Origin: Beijerinckiaceae bacterium | Lineage (GTDB): Bacteria; Pseudomonadota; Alphaproteobacteria; Rhizobiales; Beijerinckiaceae | Direction: 5' to 3' | Length of the DNA stretch: 64,000 nt | Assembly: GCA_030684835.1 (NCBI GenBank) | Contig: JAUXWZ010000064.1 | Location: forward strand, 1-64,000 | Part shown: positions 16,037 to 25,307 of the stretch, piece after piece | Position numbering within the stretch: position 1 is the stretch's first letter | Layout of the letters: each line of letters starts with the position of its first letter | Program-made: the position numbers and the translations under genes | Notes under the pieces: generated by a model | What the model was told of the DNA's origin: nothing | The model's database searches: none | The model's input: the letters and a program-made list of their open reading frames with translations, nothing else

Positions 16037-17818
16037 GTGAAATATCCGCAATCACGGGACGAAACGCGCACCCGCGCCGCCGTGGAAGGGCGCGTCGCCT
16101 TCGTTGCTGCGGCAGTCTTTCTGGCGGGCGCCCTCGTGGTTGTCATCGACCGGGTGGGCGCCCCGGCGCGACTTGTGACTGTCCTGAGCCCTGCCATTCT
16201 CATGGGCGGGCTCGTTGTGCTGGGCTTTATTGCGCAGGCGATGAAAGTCTCCAATTTCTACGCGGGCGGCCGCGTGATGGCGCAAAAGTATGTGGGCCTC
16301 GCCATGGCGGGACTGGCTGCGGCGCTCATTCCACCCATGCTGCCGCCTGGCCCACCCGGCGGACTTCATGCAGCAATGCTTGCGGGGCTGATCGTCGGAG
16401 TGGGGATGGCCGGCTTCGTCTCGGGGCCGATGCTGCGAAAGTCGGGAGCCTTTTCCTTGCCAGATATGTTCGGCATGCGCTTTGAAAGTCCAGCGATGAG
16501 GGCGGCAAGCGCCATCGCTGTCGCGATAGCGTGCGGCCTCGTTGCGCTCGCGGGTTTTGACGGGGCTATCCGGTCGCTGCAGGAAGCGCTTGGCTTCGCC
16601 GCCGCGCCCGCCGCCGGGATCGTGGGTTTCCTCGTTTTCATCATTGTCGCGCCCGGTGGGCTTTCCGGCAGCGCATGGGGGGCGGCCATTTCCGCCTTCG
16701 TGCTGTCGCTTGCGCTGATTTTGCCGCTTGCGATCCTCTCAGCGACTGGGTCGCCATTGCCTGCGCCCTTCATCGGCCGCGCCGATCTGTGGACGGAAGC
16801 CTTGGCCCGCATGGCTATCTGGAACCCACCGGGTAACGCGTCGCTCTTGCAATTCAGTGCAACCGCTGCAGCTGTCGCGTTGGGCGTCGCGGCCATGGCC
16901 CCGCTACTCTCTCCGATGATCGCCTGTCGAGGCGCGCGATCAAAAGGAAGGGCCGGCGTCATGGCGCTGGGCTGGTTTGTCGTACTCGCAAGCGCGATGG
17001 CGGTGGGCATGGCGATTTCCGCGCTCGCGCTCGATGCGCTGGTCGTCGGCCAACGCGCGGACGCCTTGCCCGCGTTTCTATACGCGGCGAGCGACAAGGG
17101 CCTTGTGACAATCTGCGGCCATGCCGCCGCCGCACCGCGCGCAGCCGCTCTCCTGTGCAGCGGTGCGGAAAACTATTCCGGCCGGATGGGCCTCGAGAAC
17201 GTTTGGGCGTCAGGACGTTTCCTTCTCACCGGCTTGCCTGAACTGGGGCGTTTCAGCCTTGCCATTTCTGGGCTGGTGAACGCCGGCTATCTCGCCATCG
17301 CGCTGGCGCTGGCCGCGGCCGGGCTGCAGACATGCGCGACTGCGGTGGCGCACGATCTCCTGTTTCCCGCCCGGCACGGACAGGCGCTCGCGAGTCGCCG
17401 TCTCGCGGCCGCACGCTTCAGCATGGTCGGGCTTTCACTGGGCATGGCCTACCTCGCGTCGGCAGCGCCACCAGCGCCGCAAAATTTGCTGGCGCTGGCA
17501 ATCCTGCTCTCAGCCTCCATCGTTGCGCCATTGCTACTGTTATCGGGCTGGTCGCGCGCCACAGCTTCAGACGCCGCATTGGCGTTTGGCGCTGGCGGCT
17601 GCGCGGTCGTCATCACGATCGCGCTCGCGTGGCGCGAAGGCGGCTTCCAGATGCAGATCATCTCGGTGGGCGCGCTTGCCGGATTTCTTGTTGCCGTTGT
17701 TGTGGGATTCGTATCGAGCCTGCGCCGCAAGGAAAGCGAAACGCGGCCGGGCCGTATTTTTGTTGAAGGGCTTCTCTACGGCGACGGCGAGGTCATGGGG
17801 GCAGATCGCGGCGCCTGA
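16037..17818 (+). CDS. Sodium:solute symporter family protein (ActP-like)
   Basis: A 593-residue polytopic membrane protein of the SSS family, with about 13 predicted helices. The GTG start at 16037 has GGAG five bases upstream. The region FYAGGRVMAQKYVGLAMAG (about residues 73-91) matches the GGR...NG/AG motif of acetate/proline symporters, and SLPDMFGMRF follows. Compared with ActP it is diverged, with two Cys-containing loops in its second half. It is divergent from the LuxR-type response regulator, which suggests control by that regulator. Acetate or another short carboxylate is a reasonable but unproven substrate. Confidence 0.8.
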   Translation: MKYPQSRDETRTRAAVEGRVAFVAAAVFLAGALVVVIDRVGAPARLVTVLSPAILMGGLVVLGFIAQAMKVSNFYAGGRVMAQKYVGLAMAGLAAALIPPMLPPGPPGGLHAAMLAGLIVGVGMAGFVSGPMLRKSGAFSLPDMFGMRFESPAMRAASAIAVAIACGLVALAGFDGAIRSLQEALGFAAAPAAGIVGFLVFIIVAPGGLSGSAWGAAISAFVLSLALILPLAILSATGSPLPAPFIGRADLWTEALARMAIWNPPGNASLLQFSATAAAVALGVAAMAPLLSPMIACRGARSKGRAGVMALGWFVVLASAMAVGMAISALALDALVVGQRADALPAFLYAASDKGLVTICGHAAAAPRAAALLCSGAENYSGRMGLENVWASGRFLLTGLPELGRFSLAISGLVNAGYLAIALALAAAGLQTCATAVAHDLLFPARHGQALASRRLAAARFSMVGLSLGMAYLASAAPPAPQNLLALAILLSASIVAPLLLLSGWSRATASDAALAFGAGGCAVVITIALAWREGGFQMQIISVGALAGFLVAVVVGFVSSLRRKESETRPGRIFVEGLLYGDGEVMGADRGA

Positions 17819-17826
17819 TCAGGCGC
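17811..17826. other. 16-bp perfect palindrome across two convergent stop codons
   Basis: GCGCCTGATCAGGCGC is a perfect palindrome. The TGA at its centre is the symporter stop (17816-17818), and the adjoining TCA is the ligase stop read on the other strand (17819-17821). Both mRNAs would end in the same eight-base arm. There is no T-run, so it is not an ordinary terminator. Confidence 0.6.
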
Positions 17827-19495
17827 TTGTCTGTTTGCGTTCGCCGATCAATGCTTCAAGTGCTTCCAGCCTGTCGGCTTCGCGCGCGGGTTTGTCCCAT
17901 CGAATACGCGAAACGCGTGGAAACCGCATCGCCACGCCGGATTTGTGCCGTGTGGAGCGTTGCACGCCTTCGAATGCGATTTCCAGCACAAGTCCAATTG
18001 TGCGATTGGCCTCCACCTCGCGCACCGGGCCAAAACGGTTTGTGGTGTGATCGCGGACCCATTTGTCGAGTTGTTTCAATTCGGCGTCGGTGAATCCGAA
18101 ATATGCCTTTCCCACAGGCACAAGTTCGTCTCCCTGCGCGCCTTCGCGCCAGCAACCGAATGTGTAGTCCGAATAAAACGACGACCGCTTGCCGTGTCCA
18201 CGCTGCGCGTACATTAACACCGCGTCGACAGTGAAAGGATCGCGCTTCCATTTCCACCATGGGCCTTTGGGACGCCCCGGCGTGTAGATGGAATCGGCGC
18301 GTTTCAGCATCAGCCCTTCAATGGCGGGCGCTTCTTCGCCCGCGCCCGCGCTTGCAGGATCGCGGCGATAACGCGCGATGTCATCCCATGATTGAAACGC
18401 AACCCGCGCCGAGAGATCAAACCGCTGAGGCCTGCGCATGGCGATGAAGTTTTCCAGCCGTGCGCGACGCTCGCTAAATGTCAGCGTGCGCAAATCCTCC
18501 CCCGCCTCGCTCAAAAGATCATAAGCGCGAACGTGTGCGGGGTATTCGGCCACAAGCTTCACGTCGACCTTCTTGCGATTAAGCCTCTGCTGCAGCGCGC
18601 CAAACGAATCTACCTTGCCCGCGCGCACGACAAGCAATTCACCATCAATGGCCGCGTCGCCGAACGTGGCTGCGCAGAGCGCCTCCATCACGTCGGGAAA
18701 GGCCGGAGAAATATCTTCGCCCGTGCGCGAATAAAGCCGCCCCACGCGCTGGCCATCTGCATCACAACCCACGACCGCTTGCACGCGAATGCCATCCCAC
18801 TTCCATTCCGCCACGAAGTCTTTCGGATCGAGCGCGGCGAGGTCCGCTTCTTCGATGGCGTGCGCCAGCATCGGCGCATGAAACGGCGCAGGGTCGCTGG
18901 TTACGGGACGCAGCGCGCGACCTTCCGCCCACGCGAACAGATCGAGATAGGGGGGCGCAAGTCCGGGCCACACTTCCTCAATGGCGTTGGGTTCAAGATT
19001 GCCGAGCGACGCAAGCGCCGTCTTCGCAAGCCGCGCCGATGCGCCGACGCGCAGACTGCCTGTAATGAGCTTCAGAAGCGCCCATCTGCCAGTCTCGTCC
19101 AGCTGGTCGAGCAGCCCCGCGAGCGCGACCGGCATGCCCGCCTTCGGCGTCTCGTCGAGAAGCTCAATGATTTCGGTCAGCGTCGGCGCCGGCGGCCTGT
19201 TGTGGCCAACGCTCGCCTCATCTGGCGCGGGCCAGAGGAGCGCGACGGTCTCTGAAAGATCACCCACATAATCATAGCTCATCGCAAACAGCACGGGGTC
19301 TGTGCGCTCGGCGATCAACTGGCGAATGATGGCGGGCTTGGCATGGCGAAATGTCAGAGCGCCGGTGATCGCCGCAAGCGCCCATCCGCGATCGGGATCG
19401 GGTGTGTTACGAAAGAAGTCGGCCATCAGCCGCAACTTTCCATTGCGCGAATGTTCGAAAGCGACGCGATCAAGCAGTTCGGCAAAACTGTTCAC
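17819..19495 (-). CDS. ATP-dependent DNA ligase (ligase-associated repair module)
   Basis: This enzyme of 558 residues seals DNA nicks using ATP. It has an N-terminal helical DNA-binding domain (about 1-200), the adenylation domain with catalytic Lys K232 in EWKWDGIRVQ, IDGELLVV, EGLMLKRADSIY and WWKWKRDP, then the OB domain. GTG 19495 is chosen because it overlaps the stop of the exonuclease gene by four bases (GTGA). An upstream in-frame stretch does not resemble a ligase. It lacks Ku-linked LigD domains and belongs to the ligase / exonuclease / DEXH helicase / PdeM module. Confidence 0.92.
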   Translation of the reverse strand: MNSFAELLDRVAFEHSRNGKLRLMADFFRNTPDPDRGWALAAITGALTFRHAKPAIIRQLIAERTDPVLFAMSYDYVGDLSETVALLWPAPDEASVGHNRPPAPTLTEIIELLDETPKAGMPVALAGLLDQLDETGRWALLKLITGSLRVGASARLAKTALASLGNLEPNAIEEVWPGLAPPYLDLFAWAEGRALRPVTSDPAPFHAPMLAHAIEEADLAALDPKDFVAEWKWDGIRVQAVVGCDADGQRVGRLYSRTGEDISPAFPDVMEALCAATFGDAAIDGELLVVRAGKVDSFGALQQRLNRKKVDVKLVAEYPAHVRAYDLLSEAGEDLRTLTFSERRARLENFIAMRRPQRFDLSARVAFQSWDDIARYRRDPASAGAGEEAPAIEGLMLKRADSIYTPGRPKGPWWKWKRDPFTVDAVLMYAQRGHGKRSSFYSDYTFGCWREGAQGDELVPVGKAYFGFTDAELKQLDKWVRDHTTNRFGPVREVEANRTIGLVLEIAFEGVQRSTRHKSGVAMRFPRVSRIRWDKPAREADRLEALEALIGERKQTSA

Positions 19496-20520
19496 GCCGC
19501 CGCCTCTTCGCCCGATGTCTCTTCTTCGTCTCCGTAGCCGACAAGATGGAGCGGTTTCGCGCGCAGGCCAATGGTGGAAGCCCAATGGGCTAGCGCATCC
19601 GCTTCGCCGTGCGTCACCCACAATTCGCTGCATTGCGTCTCGCGGATCGTGGTGCACAAATCGTCCCAGTCCGCGTGGTCGGAGACGATAAGCGGCAGTT
19701 CAACGCCGCGCTGTCGCGCCCTCGCGCGCACGCGCATCCAGCCAGAGGCGAACGCCGCGACGGGATCTGGAAACTTGCGCGACCACAAATCCTGAATCGC
19801 GCTGGGAGGACACAAAACGATTTCGCCCGCCAGCTTTGGTCTATCTGCCGCGGTTACTTTTCGAATCTCGCCCAGCTCGACGCCTTCGCGGATGTAATAG
19901 TCCGTGATCTTTTCAACCGCGCCGTGAATCCAGATTGGCTTGTCCCAACCCGCCTCGCGCACAAGCGCCATCATGCGCTGCGCCTTGCCAAGCGAATACG
20001 CACCCACGAGATGCGCGCGTTCGGGAAAAAGCGCGAGCGACGAAAGAAGCTTTCCAACTTCCCGGCGAGAATCTGGATGACGAAACACCGGCAACGCAAA
20101 CGTCGCCTCGCTAATAAAAATATCGCAGCGGATCGGCTCGAACGGTGGGCACGTGGGATCGTGCTCGCGCTTGTAATCGCCTGAAACCACAATGCGCTTC
20201 TTGCCGTCGCACACGCAAATCTGCGCTGAACCCAAGACGTGACCGGCGGGATGAAACGTCACCTCCACGCCATTCACGTTGACCGCCTCGCCGTAGTTGG
20301 CGATCTGGCGCGTCTGGCAGAAATTTTCACCATAGCGCAGCGCCATAATGTCGAGCGTTTGTCGCGTGGCGAGAACGGAGTCATGGCCCGCGCGCGCATG
20401 GTCGGCGTGGCCGTGCGTGATCAGCGCTCGGGGTGTGGCCCGCACGGGATCGATATAAAAATCGCCTGCCGGGCAATAAAGCCCCGCAGGCGTCGGTGTC
20501 AGGAGAAGTGGGTCCGCCAT
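19492..20520 (-). CDS. Ligase-associated DNA exonuclease (metallo-beta-lactamase fold)
   Basis: The protein has 342 residues. It has a metallo-beta-lactamase fold with beta-CASP insert, related to SNM1/Artemis-type nucleases. The metal motif THGHADHARAGH contains H36, H38, D40 and H41, followed by FHPAGHVLGSAQ and VSGDYKRE. LPLIVSDHADWDD and VTHGEADAL belong to the C-terminal metal-binding strands. ATG 20520 starts the conserved ADPLLLTPTPAGLYC segment. It is translationally coupled to the ligase gene. In this module the exonuclease probably processes DNA ends before ligation. Confidence 0.92.
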   Translation of the reverse strand: MADPLLLTPTPAGLYCPAGDFYIDPVRATPRALITHGHADHARAGHDSVLATRQTLDIMALRYGENFCQTRQIANYGEAVNVNGVEVTFHPAGHVLGSAQICVCDGKKRIVVSGDYKREHDPTCPPFEPIRCDIFISEATFALPVFRHPDSRREVGKLLSSLALFPERAHLVGAYSLGKAQRMMALVREAGWDKPIWIHGAVEKITDYYIREGVELGEIRKVTAADRPKLAGEIVLCPPSAIQDLWSRKFPDPVAAFASGWMRVRARARQRGVELPLIVSDHADWDDLCTTIRETQCSELWVTHGEADALAHWASTIGLRAKPLHLVGYGDEEETSGEEAAA

Positions 20521-20578
20521 TGGCTGAAGATAAGCGAGTTGTGCGCGAAACAAAGGGGCCTGTGTGCTTGCGCAGCCC

Positions 20579-20851
20579 TTAGTGTTTGCAGAACTGGTCG
20601 TTCACCGTGCGCACGCTTCCGTTATTAGCGATGACGGCGCGGCTAATGAAAGCGCAGCCGTCTGCATCAAAACTTGAGAACCGCAGTCCCTGCGAAGCGC
20701 TCATGCCATCGCTCGCGCGGGCGTAGATCGTCAGCGGCGGCGCCTTTTCGAAATTGGGCTCAAAGCTGCGGGCGGTATGGGAAACGCCCAGCGCGGCGAG
20801 GGGCCCCATGACCAGGGCGAGAACCAGAAAACTCAGAAACTTCCGTTCCAT
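20579..20851 (-). CDS. Small exported protein, unknown function
   Basis: A 90-residue protein with an N-terminal hydrophobic signal (MERKFLSFLVLALVMG, with probable cleavage near AALGV). The mature part has two Cys residues (DGCAFISR and DQFCKH) that could form a disulfide. I do not recognise a family. It is 58 bases upstream of the exonuclease gene in the same direction, so it may be the first gene of that transcript, although a link to repair is not evident. Confidence 0.55.
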   Translation of the reverse strand: MERKFLSFLVLALVMGPLAALGVSHTARSFEPNFEKAPPLTIYARASDGMSASQGLRFSSFDADGCAFISRAVIANNGSVRTVNDQFCKH

Positions 20852-21002
20852 GACGATGCCCCTGTACTCTACCTGCCGCCAGCTCCTTGCGTCGGCCCGC
20901 AATCCCTATGTATGGGGGCCATCGCATTTTCACTGTGCGCGTATGCACATGATCACAACGTCCAAGGTCGCCAATGGTTTCGTTTGTGTCCGGGAGTCTT
21001 CG

Positions 21003-21920
21003 ATGAGCGCAACGTCTGGCGACCTTCTCGCTGACCGCCGGTACGCGTGGGGCGCGGGCGCGTTCAAGGAACGCGATTTTGAAGGGGCGGCTGATCTGTT
21101 TCGGCAAGTTATTGAAATCGCGCCGGAATGGGCACCCGCGCACCTGTCTCTCGGCGATTCGCTGATGGGCCTTGGCGACCGTGCAGGCGCGCAAATCGCT
21201 TGGGGCCACGCCCTGCGGCTCGACGCGTCGGGCGTTCTGGGCGCGGCGCTGAAAATCGCGGCGTTGGGGGCGGGGAGGGCGCCGGCGGCGGCCCCGCGCG
21301 AATATGTGCGCGCGCTGTTTGACGAATACGCCCCGCGGTTCGACACGCACCTGCGCGAAAAGCTCGCCTATCGCGGGCCCGAGTTGATCCTTGCCGCCAT
21401 TGAGCGCGCTTGCGGACTCAGGGGCCGCGAATTCTGGTTCGACCGAGCGTTGGATCTGGGGTGTGGAACCGGCCTCATGGCGGACGAACTCTGGAAGCGC
21501 GTCGATTCCATGAACGGCTGCGACCTGTCGCCTGTCATGATTGAAGGCGCGCTCCTCTCCGGCAAATACTCTAATCTGCGTGTGGCGGACGTGGGCGATT
21601 ACCTTGTCTCGCAGGGCGAGGATAGCTCCGATCTCGTCGTCGCGGCTGACGTTTTTGTCTACATCGGTGATCTTGAACCATTATTCGCCCAGAGCGCGCG
21701 CGTTATAGAACGCGGCGGGCTGTTCGCCTTCAGCGTGCAGCGGGCCGAGGGGGCGGAATGGTCCGTCGGCGCTGATCTGCGCTACGCCCATTCGCGCGCC
21801 TATCTGGGGCGGCTGGCGTCAAAACATGGGTTCGAGGTCGCGGTTCTGGACGACGCCTCCACGCGCAAGGACGCTGGTGTGGATGTGCCGGGTCTGGTCG
21901 CAGTTCTCGCGCGCACCTAG
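21003..21920 (+). CDS. TPR-containing class I SAM methyltransferase
   Basis: The protein has 305 residues. Residues 8-80 form one or two TPR-like helical repeats (FKERDFEGAADLFRQVIEIAPEW), and residues 95-305 a SAM-dependent methyltransferase with motif I LDLGCGTGLMA and a later VVAADVFVYIGDL strand. ATG 21003 has GGGAG upstream; upstream in-frame codons look non-coding. The helicase gene begins nine bases after its stop, so the two are almost surely co-transcribed. Similar TPR-methyltransferases are annotated beside ligase-associated genes in alphaproteobacteria, but the substrate is unknown. Confidence 0.85.
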   Translation: MSATSGDLLADRRYAWGAGAFKERDFEGAADLFRQVIEIAPEWAPAHLSLGDSLMGLGDRAGAQIAWGHALRLDASGVLGAALKIAALGAGRAPAAAPREYVRALFDEYAPRFDTHLREKLAYRGPELILAAIERACGLRGREFWFDRALDLGCGTGLMADELWKRVDSMNGCDLSPVMIEGALLSGKYSNLRVADVGDYLVSQGEDSSDLVVAADVFVYIGDLEPLFAQSARVIERGGLFAFSVQRAEGAEWSVGADLRYAHSRAYLGRLASKHGFEVAVLDDASTRKDAGVDVPGLVAVLART

Positions 21921-21929
21921 AATCCGCAC

Positions 21930-24548
21930 GTGACAAAACGATCGCGCAAGACGAACCCGGTGAACGAGGCCAGCTTGCCGGCTGCGTTCGCCAGCTGGTT
22001 TTCCGCGCGCGGCTGGTCGCCACGCGGCCATCAGCTTGCTTTGCTGTCGCACGCTCAAAATGGCGAGAGCGCGCTGCTTGTCGCGCCCACTGGCGCGGGC
22101 AAGACGCTTGCCGGCTTTCTCCCCAGCCTCATTGATTTAGCCTCCACGAAGCGCCGTGATCGTGGGCGCGGCGTGCACACGCTTTACATCTCGCCGCTGA
22201 AGGCGCTGGCGGTGGACGTTGCGCGCAATCTTGATGCGCCCGTCATCGACATGAACCTGCCTGTGCGCATCGAGACGCGCACGGGCGATACGCCCGCCTC
22301 GCGCCGCCAGCGCCAGCGCCGCGATCCGCCCGACATTCTGATGACGACGCCCGAACAACTGGCCTTGCTGCTGGGGGGCGCAGACGCACCGCATCTGTTC
22401 GGATCGTTGAAGCGCGTTGTGCTGGACGAATTGCATTCGTTGGTCACGTCCAAGCGCGGCGATCTCCTTTCGCTTGATCTTGCGCGATTGCGCACGCTTT
22501 CGCCCCACCTTGCAGCCACGGGTCTGTCGGCCACGGTGCGCGATCCCGATGAGCTGCGTCGCTATCTCGTCGCGCAGCGCGGCAGGCGTGAAATGGCGGC
22601 GCTCGTGACAGCGCCTGCAGGCGCGCCGCCTGATCTGTCCATGCTCGATACGCGCGAGCGTTTGCCTTGGTCTGGTCACGGCGCATGGCATGCGATCCAC
22701 GAAATCTACGAGGCGATAAAAGGGGCCAAAACCGCGCTCGTTTTTGTGAACACGCGCGCGCAGGCTGAAGCGATCTTCCAGCAATTGTGGTCGATCAACG
22801 AGGACGCCTTGCCCATCGCGCTGCATCATGGCTCGCTTGACGCCAGTCAACGCCGCCGCGTGGAAGAGGCCATGGCGCAGGGCCGCCTGAAAGGCGTTGT
22901 GTGCACATCCACGCTCGATCTTGGCATCGACTGGGGCGACGTCGATCTCGTCATCAACGTAGGGGCGCCCAAGGGCTCCAGTCGCCTGATGCAGCGCATC
23001 GGCCGCGCTAATCACAGGCTGGATGAATCCTCGCGCGCCATGCTCGTGCCCGCCAACCGGTTCGAAGTCCTGGAGTGCCGCGCCGCCATCGACGCCGCGC
23101 GGGAAGGCGCACAGGATTCGCCGCCCTTGCGCACGGGCGGTCATGATGTGCTGTGCCAGCATATTCTGGGCATGGCCTGTGCGGCGCCGTTCCGCGCGGA
23201 TGATCTGTTTGAGGAGGTGCGCAGCGCCGAGCCTTACGCTCAACTGACGCGCCAGGATTTTGACGCGGCGCTCGATTTTGTCGCCACCGGCGGCTATGCG
23301 CTACGCACGTATGATCGCTTTGCCAAGATCCGCCAGAACAAGGACGGAATGTGGCGCGTCGCCAATCCGCGCGTCGCGCAAAGCTGGCGCATGAACGTTG
23401 GCACAATCATCGAATCCGACATGCTGAAAGTTCGTCTCGTGCGGGGTCGCGCAGTGCAGGCGAAGGCGCGCGCCACAAGCAGCGGCTCGATGTTATTCTA
23501 TCCCGCAAAACTGCCTGGCAATGCGGCGTCGCGACCCGCTTACACGGGGCCTCTGGCGCGCGGCGGGCGGGTGCTTGGCGAGATTGAGGAATACTTTCTG
23601 GAGACGCTAGCGCCGGGCGACACGTTCGTTTTCGGCGGCGAAATTCTGGCCCTCCAGGGCATTGTGGAAAACGAGGCGCTGGTTTCACGCGCCCACGCTG
23701 ACGCGCCCAAAGTGCCGTCCTACGCAGGCGGCAAGTTTCCGCTCTCGACCTATCTCGCCGAGCGCGTGCGCAAGCTCGTCTCCAATCCACGCAACTGGGG
23801 CGCGTTGCCGGAACAGGTTCGCGAATGGCTCAGCCTGCAAAAGCGCGTGTCGCGCCTGCCTAAGCCGGGCGATCTTCTCGTCGAAACGTTTCCGCGCGGC
23901 GAACGCTTTTTTTTGGTCGCCTATCCGTTCGAGGGCCGTCTGGCGCATCAGACGCTTGGCATGCTGCTGACGCGGCGCATGGAGCGCATGGGCCTGCGTC
24001 CGCAAGGCTTCGTGGCCAACGAATACGCGCTGGCGGTATGGTCGCTGGGCGATGTCGCGGGCGCTGCACGGGCCGGGCGTGTGTCGCTGGCCGCGTTATT
24101 CGATCAGGACATGCTGGGCGATGATCTTGAAGAATGGCTCGAAGAATCCGCGTTGATGAAGCGCACATTCCGCTCCTGCGCCGTCATTGCGGGGCTGATC
24201 GAGCGGCGCTTTCCGGGCAAGGAGAAAACTGGCCGTCAGGTGACGATGTCGACAGATCTCATCTACGACGTGCTGCGCCGCCACCAGCCCGATCACATTC
24301 TTCTGCGCGCCGCCCGTGAGGATGCGTCGACGGGTCTGCTCGACCTTGCCCGGTTAGCGGATATGCTCACGCGCGTGCAGGGGCGAATCGTGCATGAGGC
24401 GCTGGAGCGGGTTTCCCCGCTCGCGGTTCCGGTCATGCTGGAAATCGGCCGCGAACCTGTTTACGGCGAAGCGCAGGATCAGGTTCTGGCCGACGCCGCG
24501 CAGGCGCTTACGCAAGAAGCGATGGGCCAAGAAGTAATGGGCGTGTAA
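21930..24548 (+). CDS. Ligase-associated DEXH-box DNA helicase (Lhr-like)
   Basis: This superfamily 2 helicase has 872 residues. Walker A APTGAGKT is at about 52-59, the DEXH box reads VVLDELHSL, then GLSATVRD, LVFVNTRAQAE, CTSTLDLGIDWGDVD and QRIGRANHR (motif VI). The C-terminal half (about 430-870) is the Lhr-type winged-helix and associated domain. The start is GTG 21930, nine bases after the methyltransferase stop. It is part of the four-protein ligase-associated repair module and probably unwinds or remodels DNA for the exonuclease and ligase encoded divergently nearby. Confidence 0.93.
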   Translation: MTKRSRKTNPVNEASLPAAFASWFSARGWSPRGHQLALLSHAQNGESALLVAPTGAGKTLAGFLPSLIDLASTKRRDRGRGVHTLYISPLKALAVDVARNLDAPVIDMNLPVRIETRTGDTPASRRQRQRRDPPDILMTTPEQLALLLGGADAPHLFGSLKRVVLDELHSLVTSKRGDLLSLDLARLRTLSPHLAATGLSATVRDPDELRRYLVAQRGRREMAALVTAPAGAPPDLSMLDTRERLPWSGHGAWHAIHEIYEAIKGAKTALVFVNTRAQAEAIFQQLWSINEDALPIALHHGSLDASQRRRVEEAMAQGRLKGVVCTSTLDLGIDWGDVDLVINVGAPKGSSRLMQRIGRANHRLDESSRAMLVPANRFEVLECRAAIDAAREGAQDSPPLRTGGHDVLCQHILGMACAAPFRADDLFEEVRSAEPYAQLTRQDFDAALDFVATGGYALRTYDRFAKIRQNKDGMWRVANPRVAQSWRMNVGTIIESDMLKVRLVRGRAVQAKARATSSGSMLFYPAKLPGNAASRPAYTGPLARGGRVLGEIEEYFLETLAPGDTFVFGGEILALQGIVENEALVSRAHADAPKVPSYAGGKFPLSTYLAERVRKLVSNPRNWGALPEQVREWLSLQKRVSRLPKPGDLLVETFPRGERFFLVAYPFEGRLAHQTLGMLLTRRMERMGLRPQGFVANEYALAVWSLGDVAGAARAGRVSLAALFDQDMLGDDLEEWLEESALMKRTFRSCAVIAGLIERRFPGKEKTGRQVTMSTDLIYDVLRRHQPDHILLRAAREDASTGLLDLARLADMLTRVQGRIVHEALERVSPLAVPVMLEIGREPVYGEAQDQVLADAAQALTQEAMGQEVMGV

Positions 24549-24551
24549 GCC

Positions 24552-24590
24552 ATGGATAAAAGGATGCGCCCGGACGTGGTGGAGCAATGA
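24552..24590 (+). other. Possible 12-codon upstream reading frame before pdeM
   Basis: After the helicase stop there is ATG, eleven further codons and TGA (MDKRMRPDVVEQ). Its stop overlaps the pdeM start as ATGA. No clear ribosome site precedes it, so translation is uncertain. Confidence 0.25.
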
Positions 24591-25300
24591 ATCTTGCGGT
24601 GGTGGAAAAGCGGACGCCGACCGCGCCAGCGCGGCTGAACGTCGGCGGCGTCGCGTTTCTGGCCGACATCTCGGGCGCGCTCTTTCTTGAGGACGAGCGG
24701 CTGCTCATCGTCGCCGATCTCCATCTGGAGAAAGGCTCTGCCTACGCCGCCCGCCGCGTACTTTTGCCGCCCTATGACACGGCGGCCACGCTCGCGCGGC
24801 TCGCCTCTGTGGTCTTGCGCCTGGCGCCGCGCGCGGTGATCGCACTGGGCGATTCCTTTCACGATGTGCGCGCCGGTGAGCGTATGGCCGAGCCTGACCG
24901 CTGCGCGCTGGCGGAGCTTCAACGCGGGCGCGACTTCATCTGGGTCGCGGGCAATCACGATCCGGAAGTCCCCGCCTTTGTTGATGGCGAGCGGTGCGCC
25001 ACGTTCCAAATCGGCGCCGTGACATTGCGCCATGAGCCCATGGCGGGCGCATCGGCTGAAATTGCCGGACATCTTCATCCCGTTGCTCGCGTGGTGTCGA
25101 AAAGCGGGGGCCTGCGGCGCAGATGTTTCGCCAGCGATGGCAAGCGCTGCGTCATGCCGGCCTTCGGCGCCTATGCGGGCGGTCTCAACATACGCGACGC
25201 AGCGTTCGCGCCCTTGTTTCCCGCAGGCGTCACCAGCGCCCATGTGTTGGGGCGCAGCGCGGTGTACGGCGTTGGTCCGGCGAACTGCTGGCCAGATTAG
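24587..25300 (+). CDS. pdeM: Ligase-associated DNA damage response endonuclease PdeM
   Basis: The protein has 237 residues and a calcineurin-like phosphoesterase fold. Metal-binding motifs are VADLHLEKGS, ALGDSFHD, VAGNHDP and a late GHLHP. PdeM-type proteins travel with the ATP-dependent ligase, the MBL exonuclease and the DEXH helicase, and are thought to act as endonucleases in repair. The start ATG has GGTGGAG close upstream. It lies 38 bases after the helicase gene and completes the module. Confidence 0.9.
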   Translation: MNLAVVEKRTPTAPARLNVGGVAFLADISGALFLEDERLLIVADLHLEKGSAYAARRVLLPPYDTAATLARLASVVLRLAPRAVIALGDSFHDVRAGERMAEPDRCALAELQRGRDFIWVAGNHDPEVPAFVDGERCATFQIGAVTLRHEPMAGASAEIAGHLHPVARVVSKSGGLRRRCFASDGKRCVMPAFGAYAGGLNIRDAAFAPLFPAGVTSAHVLGRSAVYGVGPANCWPD

Positions 25301-25307
25301 GCGAACG

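Noticed and set aside
22137-23243. 368-residue reverse frame opposite the DEXH helicase
   Set aside because: It is a shadow of the helicase coding strand, with no recognisable motif.
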